A DNA stretch of 64,000 nt from Hyphomicrobiales bacterium (lineage in GTDB: Bacteria > Pseudomonadota > Alphaproteobacteria > Rhizobiales > Rhizobiaceae), in NCBI GenBank assembly GCA_900466005.1, contig UEGQ01000001.1, forward strand, positions 310,001 through 374,000, in the 5' to 3' direction. A program made the translations under genes and the position numbers. The notes under the pieces are model-generated. The model saw only the letters and a program-made list of their open reading frames with translations. It ran no database searches and was not told where the DNA came from. Below, one piece after another: positions 10,018 to 18,718 of this stretch (the first letter of the stretch is position 1; each line of letters starts with the position of its first letter).

Positions 10018-11130
10018 ATGACAGTGCGCAAGCTTTTCCTCCTCCCCGGTGACGGCATCGGCCCCGAGGCCATGGCCGAGGTCCGCAAGATCATCGCCTA
10101 CATGAACTCGGAAGTGAAAGCCGGCTTCGAGACCGACGAGGGCCTCGTCGGCGGCTGCGCCTACGACGCGCACGGCGTCGCGATCTCCGAAGACGACATG
10201 GCCAAGGCCATGGCCGCAGACGCCGTACTCTTCGGCGCCGTCGGCGGTCCGAAGTGGGACGCCGTTCCCTATGACGTCCGCCCGGAGGCCGGCCTTCTTC
10301 GTCTTCGCAAGGATCTGGAACTCTTCGCCAATCTTCGTCCGGCGATCTGTTATCCCGCACTTGCCTCGGCATCGTCGCTGAAGCCGGAGCTGGTTGAGGG
10401 GCTCGATATCCTGATCGTGCGCGAGCTCACGGGTGGCGTGTATTTCGGCGAGCCGAAGACCATCACCGACCTCGGCAACGGTCAGAAACGCGCAATCGAC
10501 ACACAGGTCTACGACACCTACGAGATCGAACGTATCGCATCGGTCGCGTTCGAGCTTGCCCGCACCCGTAAGAATGCTGTCTGCTCCATGGAAAAGCGGA
10601 ACGTCATGAAGTCGGGCGTGCTCTGGAACCAGGTCGTTACCGAAGTTCACAAGACGAAGTATCCGGACGTCAAGCTCGAGCACATGCTGGCCGACGCCGG
10701 CGGCATGCAGCTGGTGCGCAACCCGAAACAGTTCGACGTCATTGTCACGGACAACCTCTTCGGCGACATGCTCTCCGACGTCGCGGCCATGCTGACCGGC
10801 TCCCTCGGCATGCTTCCCTCGGCATCACTCGGCGCGCCCGATACGAAGACCGGCAAGCGAAAGGCCCTCTACGAGCCGGTTCACGGCTCCGCGCCCGACA
10901 TCGCCGGAAAGGGTGTTGCGAACCCGATCGCGATGATCGCGTCATTCGCGATGTGCCTTCGTTACTCGTTCAATATGATCAAGGAAGCCGACACGCTTGA
11001 AAAGGCGATCGCGAACGTCCTTGAAAAAGGCATCCGGACGGGCGACATCATGGCGGAAGGTTGCCGGCAGGTCGGGACCTCGGAAATGGGCGACACCATT
11101 CTCGCCGAGTTCAAGGCGCTTTCTGCCTAA
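10018..11130 (+). CDS. leuB: 3-isopropylmalate dehydrogenase LeuB
   Basis: NAD-dependent beta-decarboxylating dehydrogenase that converts 3-isopropylmalate to the keto precursor of leucine. The 370 residues match the family length. Visible: [10 protein letters not shown] near the N-terminus, [10 protein letters not shown] near 130, and the isocitrate/isopropylmalate dehydrogenase signature around residue 240 ([20 protein letters not shown]). The ATG at 10018 is preceded by CAGGGG; an in-frame TTG at 10000 is unlikely. A GC-rich hairpin lies just after the stop. Confidence 0.97.
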   Translation: MTVRKLFLLPGDGIGPEAMAEVRKIIAYMNSEVKAGFETDEGLVGGCAYDAHGVAISEDDMAKAMAADAVLFGAVGGPKWDAVPYDVRPEAGLLRLRKDLELFANLRPAICYPALASASSLKPELVEGLDILIVRELTGGVYFGEPKTITDLGNGQKRAIDTQVYDTYEIERIASVAFELARTRKNAVCSMEKRNVMKSGVLWNQVVTEVHKTKYPDVKLEHMLADAGGMQLVRNPKQFDVIVTDNLFGDMLSDVAAMLTGSLGMLPSASLGAPDTKTGKRKALYEPVHGSAPDIAGKGVANPIAMIASFAMCLRYSFNMIKEADTLEKAIANVLEKGIRTGDIMAEGCRQVGTSEMGDTILAEFKALSA

Positions 11131-11145
11131 GGACCGAACAACCGA

Positions 11146-11168
11146 GCCCGCGCAAAAGGAGCGCGGGC
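11146..11168 (+). terminator. Weak terminator-like hairpin after leuB
   Basis: Perfect eight-base stem GCCCGCGC / GCGCGGGC with a seven-base loop, 16 bases after the leuB stop. It has no T run, so it may be a 3'-end stabiliser rather than an efficient intrinsic terminator. Confidence 0.55.
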
Positions 11169-11250
11169 ATTCTGGTTGCGTGGTAGACTTTTGCCGGGTG
11201 GCTGCACGCCACCCCGCACTGCAAGAAGCCAGAAGGATCGAGGACGGAGC

Positions 11251-12066
11251 GTGGCAAACGGCCGCCAAGTTAGAACGATTGAGAAAGTCAATGCGGGCGC
11301 AATCGCGGCTTGGCTGAAAGCCCGTCACGAGAGGAACACGCTTCCTGCTTCTTCGTCCTACTGGCGGATTTTCCTGTTCGTCACCGCCAATCTCGTCCTG
11401 CTTGCGTTTCTGGTCTTCGATGTTCCCGCAGCCGCGACCGCCGGAGACGCAGCAAGCGCCATTCGGTCGGTCAGTCGCGCCGTCACGGACATCGGCAAAT
11501 CCGGCTGGATTCTTTTCGGGTCCGCCTTCGTCTTCCTCGCCGCGTTCACAGCGTCCAGCAAGATTGAAAGTGCCAAGCGACGCTTTCAAGCGCTCTACAC
11601 AAGCCAGATTGCCCTTTATCTCTTCGCAACCGTCGCGCTATCCGGACTTTCGGCGAATCTGATCAAGCGCGCCATTGGCCGCGCCCGACCGATCCAGTTC
11701 GAAGAGTGGGGTGCATTCGGCTTCTCGCCCTTTGCCGGAAACGCCCGCTTCGAAAGCTTCCCTTCGGGCCATGCAACCACCATAGGCGCGCTGTTCATGG
11801 CTCTTGCGCTGCTTCTTCCGCGCTATCGTGTCGTTCTTGCCATGCTGGCGGTCTGGCTCGGCATGACGCGAGTCATGGTAGGAGCACATTATCCCAGCGA
11901 CGTAACCGCTGGATTAGCGTTCGGAGCGTGGTTTTCGCTGTTCATCGCTATCGCTTTTTCTCGCTATGGCATCGTCTTCAAAACCGCTCCGAACGGGCTG
12001 CCGGCGCCGCGTCTCCCTCTGCTTCGCAACGTCTGGCCGGGTTTTCGCACACGACGATCACGCTGA
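11251..12066 (+). CDS. PAP2-family membrane phosphatase
   Basis: Integral membrane acid phosphatase of 271 residues. All three PAP2 motifs are present: K-x6-RP (KRAIGRARP, near residue 145), PSGH (SFPSGHATT, near 175) and R-x5-H-x3-D (TRVMVGAHYPSD, near 210). About six hydrophobic helices surround them. Likely substrates are lipid phosphates such as phosphatidate, undecaprenyl pyrophosphate or lipid A phosphates; sequence does not decide. The GTG at 11251 has GGACGGAG just upstream; the frame opens earlier at a TTG (11176) with no ribosome site. Confidence 0.87.
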   Translation: MANGRQVRTIEKVNAGAIAAWLKARHERNTLPASSSYWRIFLFVTANLVLLAFLVFDVPAAATAGDAASAIRSVSRAVTDIGKSGWILFGSAFVFLAAFTASSKIESAKRRFQALYTSQIALYLFATVALSGLSANLIKRAIGRARPIQFEEWGAFGFSPFAGNARFESFPSGHATTIGALFMALALLLPRYRVVLAMLAVWLGMTRVMVGAHYPSDVTAGLAFGAWFSLFIAIAFSRYGIVFKTAPNGLPAPRLPLLRNVWPGFRTRRSR

Positions 12067-12223
12067 GGACTCCGCTCCCTCCCATACTTTCACAAGTGCG
12101 TGAGAAGAGGCATTTCTACTCAACGACATGCACCGATTTGGTGACGAACCCGTAGAATGGGCGCGCAATGCGCAGCTCCGTCCGATTCTCCTTGGAAGCA
12201 AAGAGAAAATTTTCCTCAACCAT

Positions 12224-12248
12224 GGAACCAGCGCCCTGCTTACCCGTT
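12224..12248 (+). promoter_or_regulatory. RpoE2 (EcfG-type) promoter of rpoH2
   Basis: GGAAC (12224-12228), 16 bases, then CGTT (12245-12248). This matches the general-stress ECF sigma RpoE2 consensus GGAAC-N18-TT of Sinorhizobium. It lies 57 bases before the rpoH2 ATG. rpoH2 is a known RpoE2 target in S. meliloti, so stress should raise RpoH2 through this site. Confidence 0.85.
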
Positions 12249-12304
12249 CATCAAGGGCCGTCAGTGCTCGTGCCCCGCATGGCCATCCAGTTTTGGAGAC
12301 GCAA

Positions 12305-13180
12305 ATGAACGCCATGTCCGTTGACAGACACATTATCCGCTTTGCGATGGCTCAGCCCTATCTCGAACGCGAGGAGGAAATTGATCTCGCCAAAAGATGG
12401 AAAGATGGCCAGGACCGGGAGGCCCGCAATCGCATTGCCTACGCGCACATGCGCCTCGTCATCGCCATGGCGACGAAATTCCGTGGCTTCGGTCTTCCGC
12501 TCAACGACCTGATCCAGGAAGGATACATAGGCCTTCTCGAAGCGGCGGCCCGGTTCGACCCGGCGCGGGAGGTTCGCTTTTCCACCTATGCCGGATGGTG
12601 GATTCGCGCCTCGATGCAAGACTACATTCTCCGCAACTGGTCGATCGTCAGGGGCGGAACGAGTTCGTCCCAAAAAGCGCTCTTCTTTAATCTTCGCAGG
12701 CTGCGTGCGAAGCTCGCGCAAACCGACAGTCATCTGACCGACCAGGCCATCCATCAGCAGATCGCCACTGCTCTCGGCGTCAGCATCGCGGATGTCCAAT
12801 CGATGGACGCCCGTCTGGCCGGCAGTGACGCCTCCCTGCAGACACCCGTCATGGGCAGATACGGACAGGGCGTCGAGCAACTTGAAATGCTGGAAAGCGA
12901 CGAACTCCCGCCCGACGAGCAGGTCAGCGGCAAGATCGATGGAGAGCGCCGGTCGAAATGGCTCAAGTGCGCGATGGAGCGACTGAATGACCGGGAAACC
13001 CGGATCATACGGGCACGCCGCTTATCCGAAGACGGTGCCACACTTGAGGAACTGGGCGCCGAGCTCGGGATATCGAAGGAGCGGGTACGTCAGATCGAAA
13101 CCCGGGCAATGGAAAAGCTCAAGACGGCACTAACCACCTGCGGCCCCAAATCGGGGGAACTGCGCGAGCTCGCCACCTGA
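12305..13180 (+). CDS. rpoH2: RNA polymerase sigma-32 paralogue RpoH2
   Basis: Sigma-70 family factor of 291 residues. Region 2 carries NDLIQEGYIGLLEAA and the -10 recognition helix FSTYAGWWIRASMQDYI; next comes the RpoH box QKALFFNLRR, diagnostic of heat-shock sigma factors; region 4.2 is TLEELGAELGISKERVRQIE. Rhizobia usually carry two RpoH proteins. The form without DnaK-dependent housekeeping and with RpoE2 control is RpoH2, and the upstream GGAAC-N16-CGTT promoter is the main reason for that choice. The ATG at 12305 follows GGAG by 6 bases. Converges with the M48 lipoprotein gene. Confidence 0.92.
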   Translation: MNAMSVDRHIIRFAMAQPYLEREEEIDLAKRWKDGQDREARNRIAYAHMRLVIAMATKFRGFGLPLNDLIQEGYIGLLEAAARFDPAREVRFSTYAGWWIRASMQDYILRNWSIVRGGTSSSQKALFFNLRRLRAKLAQTDSHLTDQAIHQQIATALGVSIADVQSMDARLAGSDASLQTPVMGRYGQGVEQLEMLESDELPPDEQVSGKIDGERRSKWLKCAMERLNDRETRIIRARRLSEDGATLEELGAELGISKERVRQIETRAMEKLKTALTTCGPKSGELRELAT

Positions 13181-13204
13181 CAAAAATTCGCCGATCGGCG
13201 AGCG

Positions 13205-14731
13205 TTACTCGGAAATGATCTTGACCCGACTTCCGGGCGTCACAGTCGAACCAGAATTGAGCGCGTTGATCAGTTTGAACAGCTCGAGTTTCCTTTCTGT
13301 GCCCATCATCCGCGCCGCGAGCGAACCAACCGTGTCGCCTTGCGCGACCGTCACAACCCGAACACGCAACGGCTTCAGAGAGACAGCCTCCTGCCGGGTA
13401 ATCCGGCGAAAACTCGACCGAAGCCTTTCCGCCGTCGGCTCAAGGGCCGGGCTACCCTTCGGCACTGCCGTGAGGAAGCGGAAGATCTGCGGACCGATCC
13501 GGATGACGGTGACATCGAAATCCCACCGTTCCGCCGAGGCCCGTGCAGTGGCCGCTTCGAGGCCGTTGACGTTGGTCGCGCGAATGGTTTCGGGAAGAAG
13601 CCCTGTGACCCATCCGCTAGAAACGTAGTTGGAAAGGCTGCGGTGATCACTGTCGGCGATTCCGTCGAATCGAATTGCTACGTCACCCGGTCCGGTCGCC
13701 AATACGGCTTCGACCTTGTTGTCGATCTGAAAGCCGTCCGGAACATCGAAACGAATACCGAGCCCGGTGTGAAGGAATGTCTGTCCACGGACATAACCCT
13801 CCTGCGGGCTGTCACCATAAAGCAGGCCGTCGATTCCCTGCAGGTAATAGTCACGCCCCGTCTCGCCGTGAGTTCCTTCGGGGCCGAAAGCGCGCGCGTG
13901 GCGTCGAGCCAACTCGACCCGCTGAGGGGCATTGGGGTGGCTCGACAAGAAATCGAGACTCTGGTCCGAATAAGGATCAACCGACGTGAAATGGCTGTAG
14001 GCCGCCATGGAATCGAGAAAGCGAGCCGCCGCGTAGGGATCGTACCCCGCCTCCCCCAGTGTTCGCACGCCGATCACGTCCGCCTGCAGCTCCTGCTGGC
14101 GCGAGAAGGCCGCGAGCCGAAGTTTCCCACGGGCCAATGCCTGCTTGCCGGCAAGATCGCTCGAAAGAACCTCCGCCACGACGCGGCTTGCGATCACCTC
14201 CGCCTCTTCGCGTCGTTGGCGCTCGATTCCATGATTGGCTGTGACGTGAGCCATTTCATGCGACAAGACGGCTGCGACCTCCGATGCGTCGTTGGCAAGC
14301 GCAAGGAGACCACGGGTCACATAGAGATAGCCGCCAGGTAACGCAAAGGCGTTGATTGCCGGAGAATTGAGAATCGTGATTCGGTAGGACTGGTTGGGAT
14401 TCTCCGAAACGGCGGTAAGCGCGCCCGCAATACGCGCGACCAGCTTTTCGGTTTTCTCGTCATGATACTCGCCGCCATAGCTCGCGACGATCCGCGGATG
14501 TTCGCGCGCGCCCATCTGGGCACGCGGGTCGCCCTTCTGAACCTCTTCTACGATCTGCGGGTTGCTCGACGGAGAGACGTCCGCGACGTAAGCCTGTTCG
14601 AATAGCGATTGGCACGACGACAAGAGCGCGGTCAACGAAATGGCTGCGAGCAGATGCAACGACCGCCGCAATCCCCGCGTGCTCGCAAAAGGACCGGGCG
14701 CCAACATATGTCTGTCCGTCGGAGCTGGCAT
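13205..14731 (-). CDS. M48-family metalloprotease lipoprotein with C-terminal LysM
   Basis: Exported protease of 508 residues. A basic N-terminus and hydrophobic stretch end in the lipobox LLSSC near residue 40, so it should be an envelope lipoprotein. The zinc site is HEMAH near residue 165 with the downstream glutamate in QELQADVIG, as in BepA/Oma1-type M48 enzymes that remove misfolded outer-membrane proteins. The last ~60 residues form a LysM-like module (VAQGDTVGSLAARMMG) that may bind peptidoglycan. Starts at 14731, 14707 or 14797 are all possible; 14731 keeps a normal signal peptide. Function in envelope quality control is inferred. Confidence 0.86.
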   Translation of the reverse strand: MPAPTDRHMLAPGPFASTRGLRRSLHLLAAISLTALLSSCQSLFEQAYVADVSPSSNPQIVEEVQKGDPRAQMGAREHPRIVASYGGEYHDEKTEKLVARIAGALTAVSENPNQSYRITILNSPAINAFALPGGYLYVTRGLLALANDASEVAAVLSHEMAHVTANHGIERQRREEAEVIASRVVAEVLSSDLAGKQALARGKLRLAAFSRQQELQADVIGVRTLGEAGYDPYAAARFLDSMAAYSHFTSVDPYSDQSLDFLSSHPNAPQRVELARRHARAFGPEGTHGETGRDYYLQGIDGLLYGDSPQEGYVRGQTFLHTGLGIRFDVPDGFQIDNKVEAVLATGPGDVAIRFDGIADSDHRSLSNYVSSGWVTGLLPETIRATNVNGLEAATARASAERWDFDVTVIRIGPQIFRFLTAVPKGSPALEPTAERLRSSFRRITRQEAVSLKPLRVRVVTVAQGDTVGSLAARMMGTERKLELFKLINALNSGSTVTPGSRVKIISE

Positions 14732-15000
14732 TCTGCCCAGGCTACCTTCCTTCGATATGAAGGGCCGGCACCAATGCGTGCCGCCCTCGATAAACATTAC
14801 CGGCTGCGTGTTCTTCGTGTCTTCGATATGCCCGAAACAACATCATTCAACCGGTAACCGCAACACAACATATAGGAAAGGGAGCCTTCTCCGGTAAGAC
14901 GATACCGAGGCATGTACGCGGAAAATGCATCATCCGAGTTGCGAATGCCACTGGGGCACGTCCAAATTATGGCGACGACACCGAGATGCAACACTTCAAG

Positions 15001-15717
15001 TCAGCCACCGAGAAACGTCCTGATGCCTTCGATGTCGCCACGATCAAAGAACACATCGACCGGACCAGAGAAGAAAATTCTTCCCTGATCCACGAAGAGC
15101 ACATGCTCCGCAAGACGTGCCACCTCGTCCGCGTCATGGGTGATGACCACCACCGTGTTGCGCGTTTCGCGATGTAGCTCTTCGAGAAGGTCTGCCATGG
15201 CCGATCGTAATCCCGGATCCAGGGCTGCGAAGGGCTCGTCCAACAGCAGCAGCGGTTTACGCCGCACGAGCGCTCTCGCAAACGCAGCGCGCTGACGCTC
15301 CCCACCGGAAAGTGTCGAGGGAAGACGGCGCTCAAAGCCCGCGAGCCCAACGCGCTTCAACGCCGTCGAAACCATCGCTCGCTCGTCGGTACTGAGGTGG
15401 AGACCTGGGTTGATGCCAAGACCGACATTCGTGAACAAATCGAGATGGGCAAAGAGATTGTTGTCCTGAAACACCAAGGAAACCGGACGATCGGCCGGCG
15501 GAAGGCCGCTGACGTCCCTTCCTTCTATCAGTAGCCGACCTTGATCCAGTGTTTCGAATCCGGCGATGAGGTTGAGCAGAGTCGACTTTCCGGAGCCGGA
15601 GGGTCCGGCGACTGCGGTGATCGCTCCCTTGGGAATTCGGCAATCGAACCAAAAGTCCTGTGCCCCGAGTTGGAGCCGGACATCCTCCAGGACAACGGCA
15701 TCAGATTCGTCCGGCAT
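15001..15717 (-). CDS. thiQ: Thiamine/TPP ABC transporter ATPase ThiQ
   Basis: ATP-binding subunit of the ThiBPQ importer, 238 residues. Walker A is GPSGSGKS near residue 38, the Q-loop VFQDNNLFAHL near 82, the signature LSGGERQR near 136, Walker B LLLLDEPFAALDP near 156 and the switch histidine in VVITHD near 190; all are intact. The start overlaps the 3' end of thiP by 17 bases, so it is the last gene of the riboswitch-controlled thiBPQ operon. Confidence 0.95.
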   Translation of the reverse strand: MPDESDAVVLEDVRLQLGAQDFWFDCRIPKGAITAVAGPSGSGKSTLLNLIAGFETLDQGRLLIEGRDVSGLPPADRPVSLVFQDNNLFAHLDLFTNVGLGINPGLHLSTDERAMVSTALKRVGLAGFERRLPSTLSGGERQRAAFARALVRRKPLLLLDEPFAALDPGLRSAMADLLEELHRETRNTVVVITHDADEVARLAEHVLFVDQGRIFFSGPVDVFFDRGDIEGIRTFLGG

Positions 15718-17344
15718 TCTCGAGGTTATCCTTCCGGGGTGGCTCGCCGGTGGTGCCGGCGAGGGTTAAGAGCAGGCAAATCAGGCCGAGAATCAGAGCG
15801 AGCCCGTCGGCATCGTTGGTCCGGTAGTGCCCCATGCGACTGTAGATCAGCCACGGCAACGTCGTTACTTTTTCCGAGCCGAACAAGGCCACGGCTCCGA
15901 GGTCGCCGAGCGAAAGCGCCATGGCGAAGGAGAGAGCTGTCAGTAATGGCTTCTTGAGCGGTGGCCAGTCGACGAGCCACAACTTCGAGAAACCGCCGAT
16001 GCCTAGGCTAAGGACCAGACGCTCCGTTGCCGCGCGCTGGTTTACCAGAGCCGGCTTCACGACTCGCATGACGAAGGGCAAGGCCATCAACGCATTGATC
16101 CCAACAACGACCGCCGGTGCAAAGCTCGCGATTTCGCCCGTCGATCTTAGCGCCATGAACCAACCCGTCGCGAGTACAATGGTCGGAACGAGCAGTACGA
16201 GGGACGACACACCGGCCAGCAGTACCGAGACGCCGTTCATCACCGGAGCAGGGCGCCGCAGAAGACCGATCACCGTCTGTGCATGGATTATCGCCAGCGC
16301 GAGCGCGAGTGCCGTCAGTGCCGAGCCGAGCGCGATTGCCATGCTTGTCACCGCAGCCCGCAGAAAAGCCTCCTCGCTGAGAAGCCTGAGGAGGTCGGCC
16401 TTCAGGCCGGAGAGAACGACCGAGCCGAGGGGGAGACCGAGGAACAACATAGCGGCGGTAAGCACCGCCCCGTCTGAAAGACGCGCAGTAAGGCTCGCGC
16501 TGTCGAACCGTCGCGACGGACGGCCAAGCGTCTGCCCATGTTCCTCCGGCGCCGGAAAAAGGGCCATCGCCACCAGAACCAGGGCCGTAACGGCGATCTG
16601 CAGGAAGGCCAACGAAACCGCCCGCTCCGGATCGAAATCGAACCGCAGGGCCTGGTAGATCGCCACTTCCAGGGTCGTGGCGGCGGGACCTCCCCCGAGA
16701 ATGAGGACAAGCGTGAAGCTGGTGGCGCAAAGCATGAAAACGAGGCCGGCGATACCGGGGATGAGCGGGCGGAGCGCAGGCCATTCGATAAAACGGAAGA
16801 CCGCTCGTGGCTTCATGCCAAGCGTCGCACTCATCAACCAATATTCGGACGGCAAGCGCTCCAGCCCGGCAAGCATCAGGCGTGCCGCGAGCGGCAGATT
16901 GAAGAAGACATGCGCGAGCAAGATGCCGCCGAGACCGTAAATGCTGACCGGCTCCGCCTTACCAAGGAAGAGCAGTCCGTCGTTGACCAGTCCCTGTCGG
17001 CCCCAGATGCCGATCAGTCCGAGCGCGCCGATCAGCACCGGAAGTCCCATCGGCACCGCCATAAGCCGGACAAGCCACAGCCGTCCGGGAAAACGCGTCT
17101 GGCGGGCGAGCGATCTTGCAACCGGAATGGCCAGCACTACGGAGAGTACCGTCGAGAGCGCTGCCTGCAACAAGGTAAAGCGCAGCACGGACAGGAGTAG
17201 CCGATCTGAGAAAAGATCCGCTAAGCCGCCGCTCCCGCCGTAGCGGAGCAGCGACACGATCGCGACGCCGACAAACGCCCCTATGGCTGCAAGGCTGAAT
17301 GCTCCGCCAAGAAAACCCGTCAAGCGTTGTCGTCGTACCAACAT
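15701..17344 (-). CDS. thiP: Thiamine/TPP ABC transporter permease ThiP
   Basis: Inner-membrane permease of 547 residues built from two fused copies of the binding-protein-dependent permease domain, with about 12 hydrophobic helices. Each half carries an EAA-like loop for contact with ThiQ (first half near LPSEYWLMSATLGMKPRAVF). It starts 4 bases after the thiB stop and overlaps thiQ by 17 bases. Gene order thiB-thiP-thiQ and the upstream TPP riboswitch make the substrate assignment secure. Confidence 0.95.
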   Translation of the reverse strand: MLVRRQRLTGFLGGAFSLAAIGAFVGVAIVSLLRYGGSGGLADLFSDRLLLSVLRFTLLQAALSTVLSVVLAIPVARSLARQTRFPGRLWLVRLMAVPMGLPVLIGALGLIGIWGRQGLVNDGLLFLGKAEPVSIYGLGGILLAHVFFNLPLAARLMLAGLERLPSEYWLMSATLGMKPRAVFRFIEWPALRPLIPGIAGLVFMLCATSFTLVLILGGGPAATTLEVAIYQALRFDFDPERAVSLAFLQIAVTALVLVAMALFPAPEEHGQTLGRPSRRFDSASLTARLSDGAVLTAAMLFLGLPLGSVVLSGLKADLLRLLSEEAFLRAAVTSMAIALGSALTALALALAIIHAQTVIGLLRRPAPVMNGVSVLLAGVSSLVLLVPTIVLATGWFMALRSTGEIASFAPAVVVGINALMALPFVMRVVKPALVNQRAATERLVLSLGIGGFSKLWLVDWPPLKKPLLTALSFAMALSLGDLGAVALFGSEKVTTLPWLIYSRMGHYRTNDADGLALILGLICLLLTLAGTTGEPPRKDNLENAGRI

Positions 17345-17348
17345 CTCG

Positions 17349-18377
17349 CTACTCGAGCGTCATTGCCGTGAGCCATTCGTCGATCCAAGCCTTCCGGTTG
17401 GCCGCGACCTCCTCCGGCGACATCACGAATGTCCTGGAGGGATTTACGAGCCTCCCGAATGCCTCCGGCAGCGGTTCCGAGGTCGGCGCAGCGGGCAGCA
17501 TCCAGTTGTTGGTCGGGATGGTGTCCTGAAAACCGGGTGTCAGCACGAACTTCAGGAAATCTCTCGCGAGGTCCTTTTGGGGCGCATTCTTGAGCATGCC
17601 GGCGACTTCAATCTGGATATAGTGGCCTTCGGAGAAGGCGGCCGCCTGATAGCGGTCGGTTTCCTCGGCGATCATGTGGTAGGCGGGTGATGTCGTGTAG
17701 GACAGCACCATCGGCACTTCGCCCTTGGTGAAAAGGCCATAGGCCTCCGACCAGCCGGGTGTCACGGTCAAGACGCGCCGCTTCAATTTCTGCCAGGCGG
17801 CCGGCGCATCATCACCGTAGATAGACTTTACCCAGAGCAGCAAACCGAGCCCCGGCGTCGACGTGCGGGGATCCTCGATCACGATCTTCTGCGAAGGATC
17901 GCCTTCCACGAGTTCCTTCATGCTCTTCGGCGGCGTCTTCAGCGCCTGCGTGTCGTAGACGACGGCGAAATGACCATAATCGTACGGGATGAAGGTATCG
18001 TCAGAGAAGCCGCCGGGAACCTTGACTGCTGACGTGTCGACGCCGTGGACGTCGAAAAAGCCGGTCTGCTTCGCCTCGGCACCGAGATTGGTATCGAGCC
18101 CCAGGATGATGTCGGCCTTGCTCGTATCTCCTTCGAGTTTCAGGCGCGTGAGCAGAGCCACACCATCGGCGACCCCGACAAAGTCCACCTTGCATTCGCA
18201 GGTCTTTTCAAAAGCCTCCTTGACCTTTGGCCCCGGCCCCCACTCGGACATGAAGCTCTCATAGGTGTAGATCGTCAACGTCTTGTCCGCGGCCGACACG
18301 GGAACAGACGACAGCATGACGATTGCGGCCGCCACAGCAAAAGCTTGGCCGGAAAGAAAAGATATCGTGGCTCGCAT
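17349..18377 (-). CDS. thiB: Thiamine/TPP-binding periplasmic protein ThiB
   Basis: Periplasmic solute-binding protein of 342 residues. A cleavable signal peptide ([18 protein letters not shown]) leads into [18 protein letters not shown], the start of the ThiB family, and a C-terminal region with [14 protein letters not shown]. The true start is the ATG at 18377, six bases after a strong AGGAGG. The frame stays open to 18635, but the upstream part runs through the TPP riboswitch and cannot be coding. First gene of thiBPQ. Confidence 0.95.
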   Translation of the reverse strand: MRATISFLSGQAFAVAAAIVMLSSVPVSAADKTLTIYTYESFMSEWGPGPKVKEAFEKTCECKVDFVGVADGVALLTRLKLEGDTSKADIILGLDTNLGAEAKQTGFFDVHGVDTSAVKVPGGFSDDTFIPYDYGHFAVVYDTQALKTPPKSMKELVEGDPSQKIVIEDPRTSTPGLGLLLWVKSIYGDDAPAAWQKLKRRVLTVTPGWSEAYGLFTKGEVPMVLSYTTSPAYHMIAEETDRYQAAAFSEGHYIQIEVAGMLKNAPQKDLARDFLKFVLTPGFQDTIPTNNWMLPAAPTSEPLPEAFGRLVNPSRTFVMSPEEVAANRKAWIDEWLTAMTLE

Positions 18378-18429
18378 AAGCGCCCCTCCTTTGAATTGGT
18401 CTTCCGGGAAAAGGGCGTCTGTTACGCGT

Positions 18430-18524
18430 CTAATCCCTCCGCCGGTCCTAGCCGGATCAGGTTCCGCGGGTTGGTGTTCACCTCTCAGCCTCCGGTTCCT
18501 GACGAACCCTTGGCACCCCGTTAG
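18430..18524 (-). promoter_or_regulatory. TPP riboswitch (THI element)
   Basis: Read on the minus strand, the conserved THI-box blocks appear in order: GGGGTGCC, GGCTGAGA, ACCC, GGAACCTGATC, and the closing GGCTAG-ACCGGCGGAGGGA. It ends about 50 bases before the thiB ATG. TPP binding should repress thiBPQ when thiamine is plentiful, probably at initiation of translation, as no obvious terminator follows. Confidence 0.96.
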
Positions 18525-18533
18525 AGCAAGGCA

Positions 18534-18562
18534 GAAATAGCGCGACGTTTTGCGCCACGCAA
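18534..18562 (-). promoter_or_regulatory. Probable sigma-70 promoter of thiBPQ
   Basis: TTGCGT (18562-18557), 17-base spacer, TATTTC (18539-18534). The predicted start near 18527 would begin transcription right at the 5' edge of the TPP riboswitch, which supports the call despite the imperfect -10. Confidence 0.5.
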
Positions 18563-18718
18563 GCATAGGACGGCTTTCGACCAGAACGCATGGCTTCAAC
18601 GGGACGGTGACGCTTGCCCTTTCTGCCTTTTTCATGCCACAGCAATCGGCTTATCAACCGATCGGCAAGTTGCTTGGCCCTATTATCCGGCCACCTGGTG
18701 CGCGGAAGAGCCTGACCC

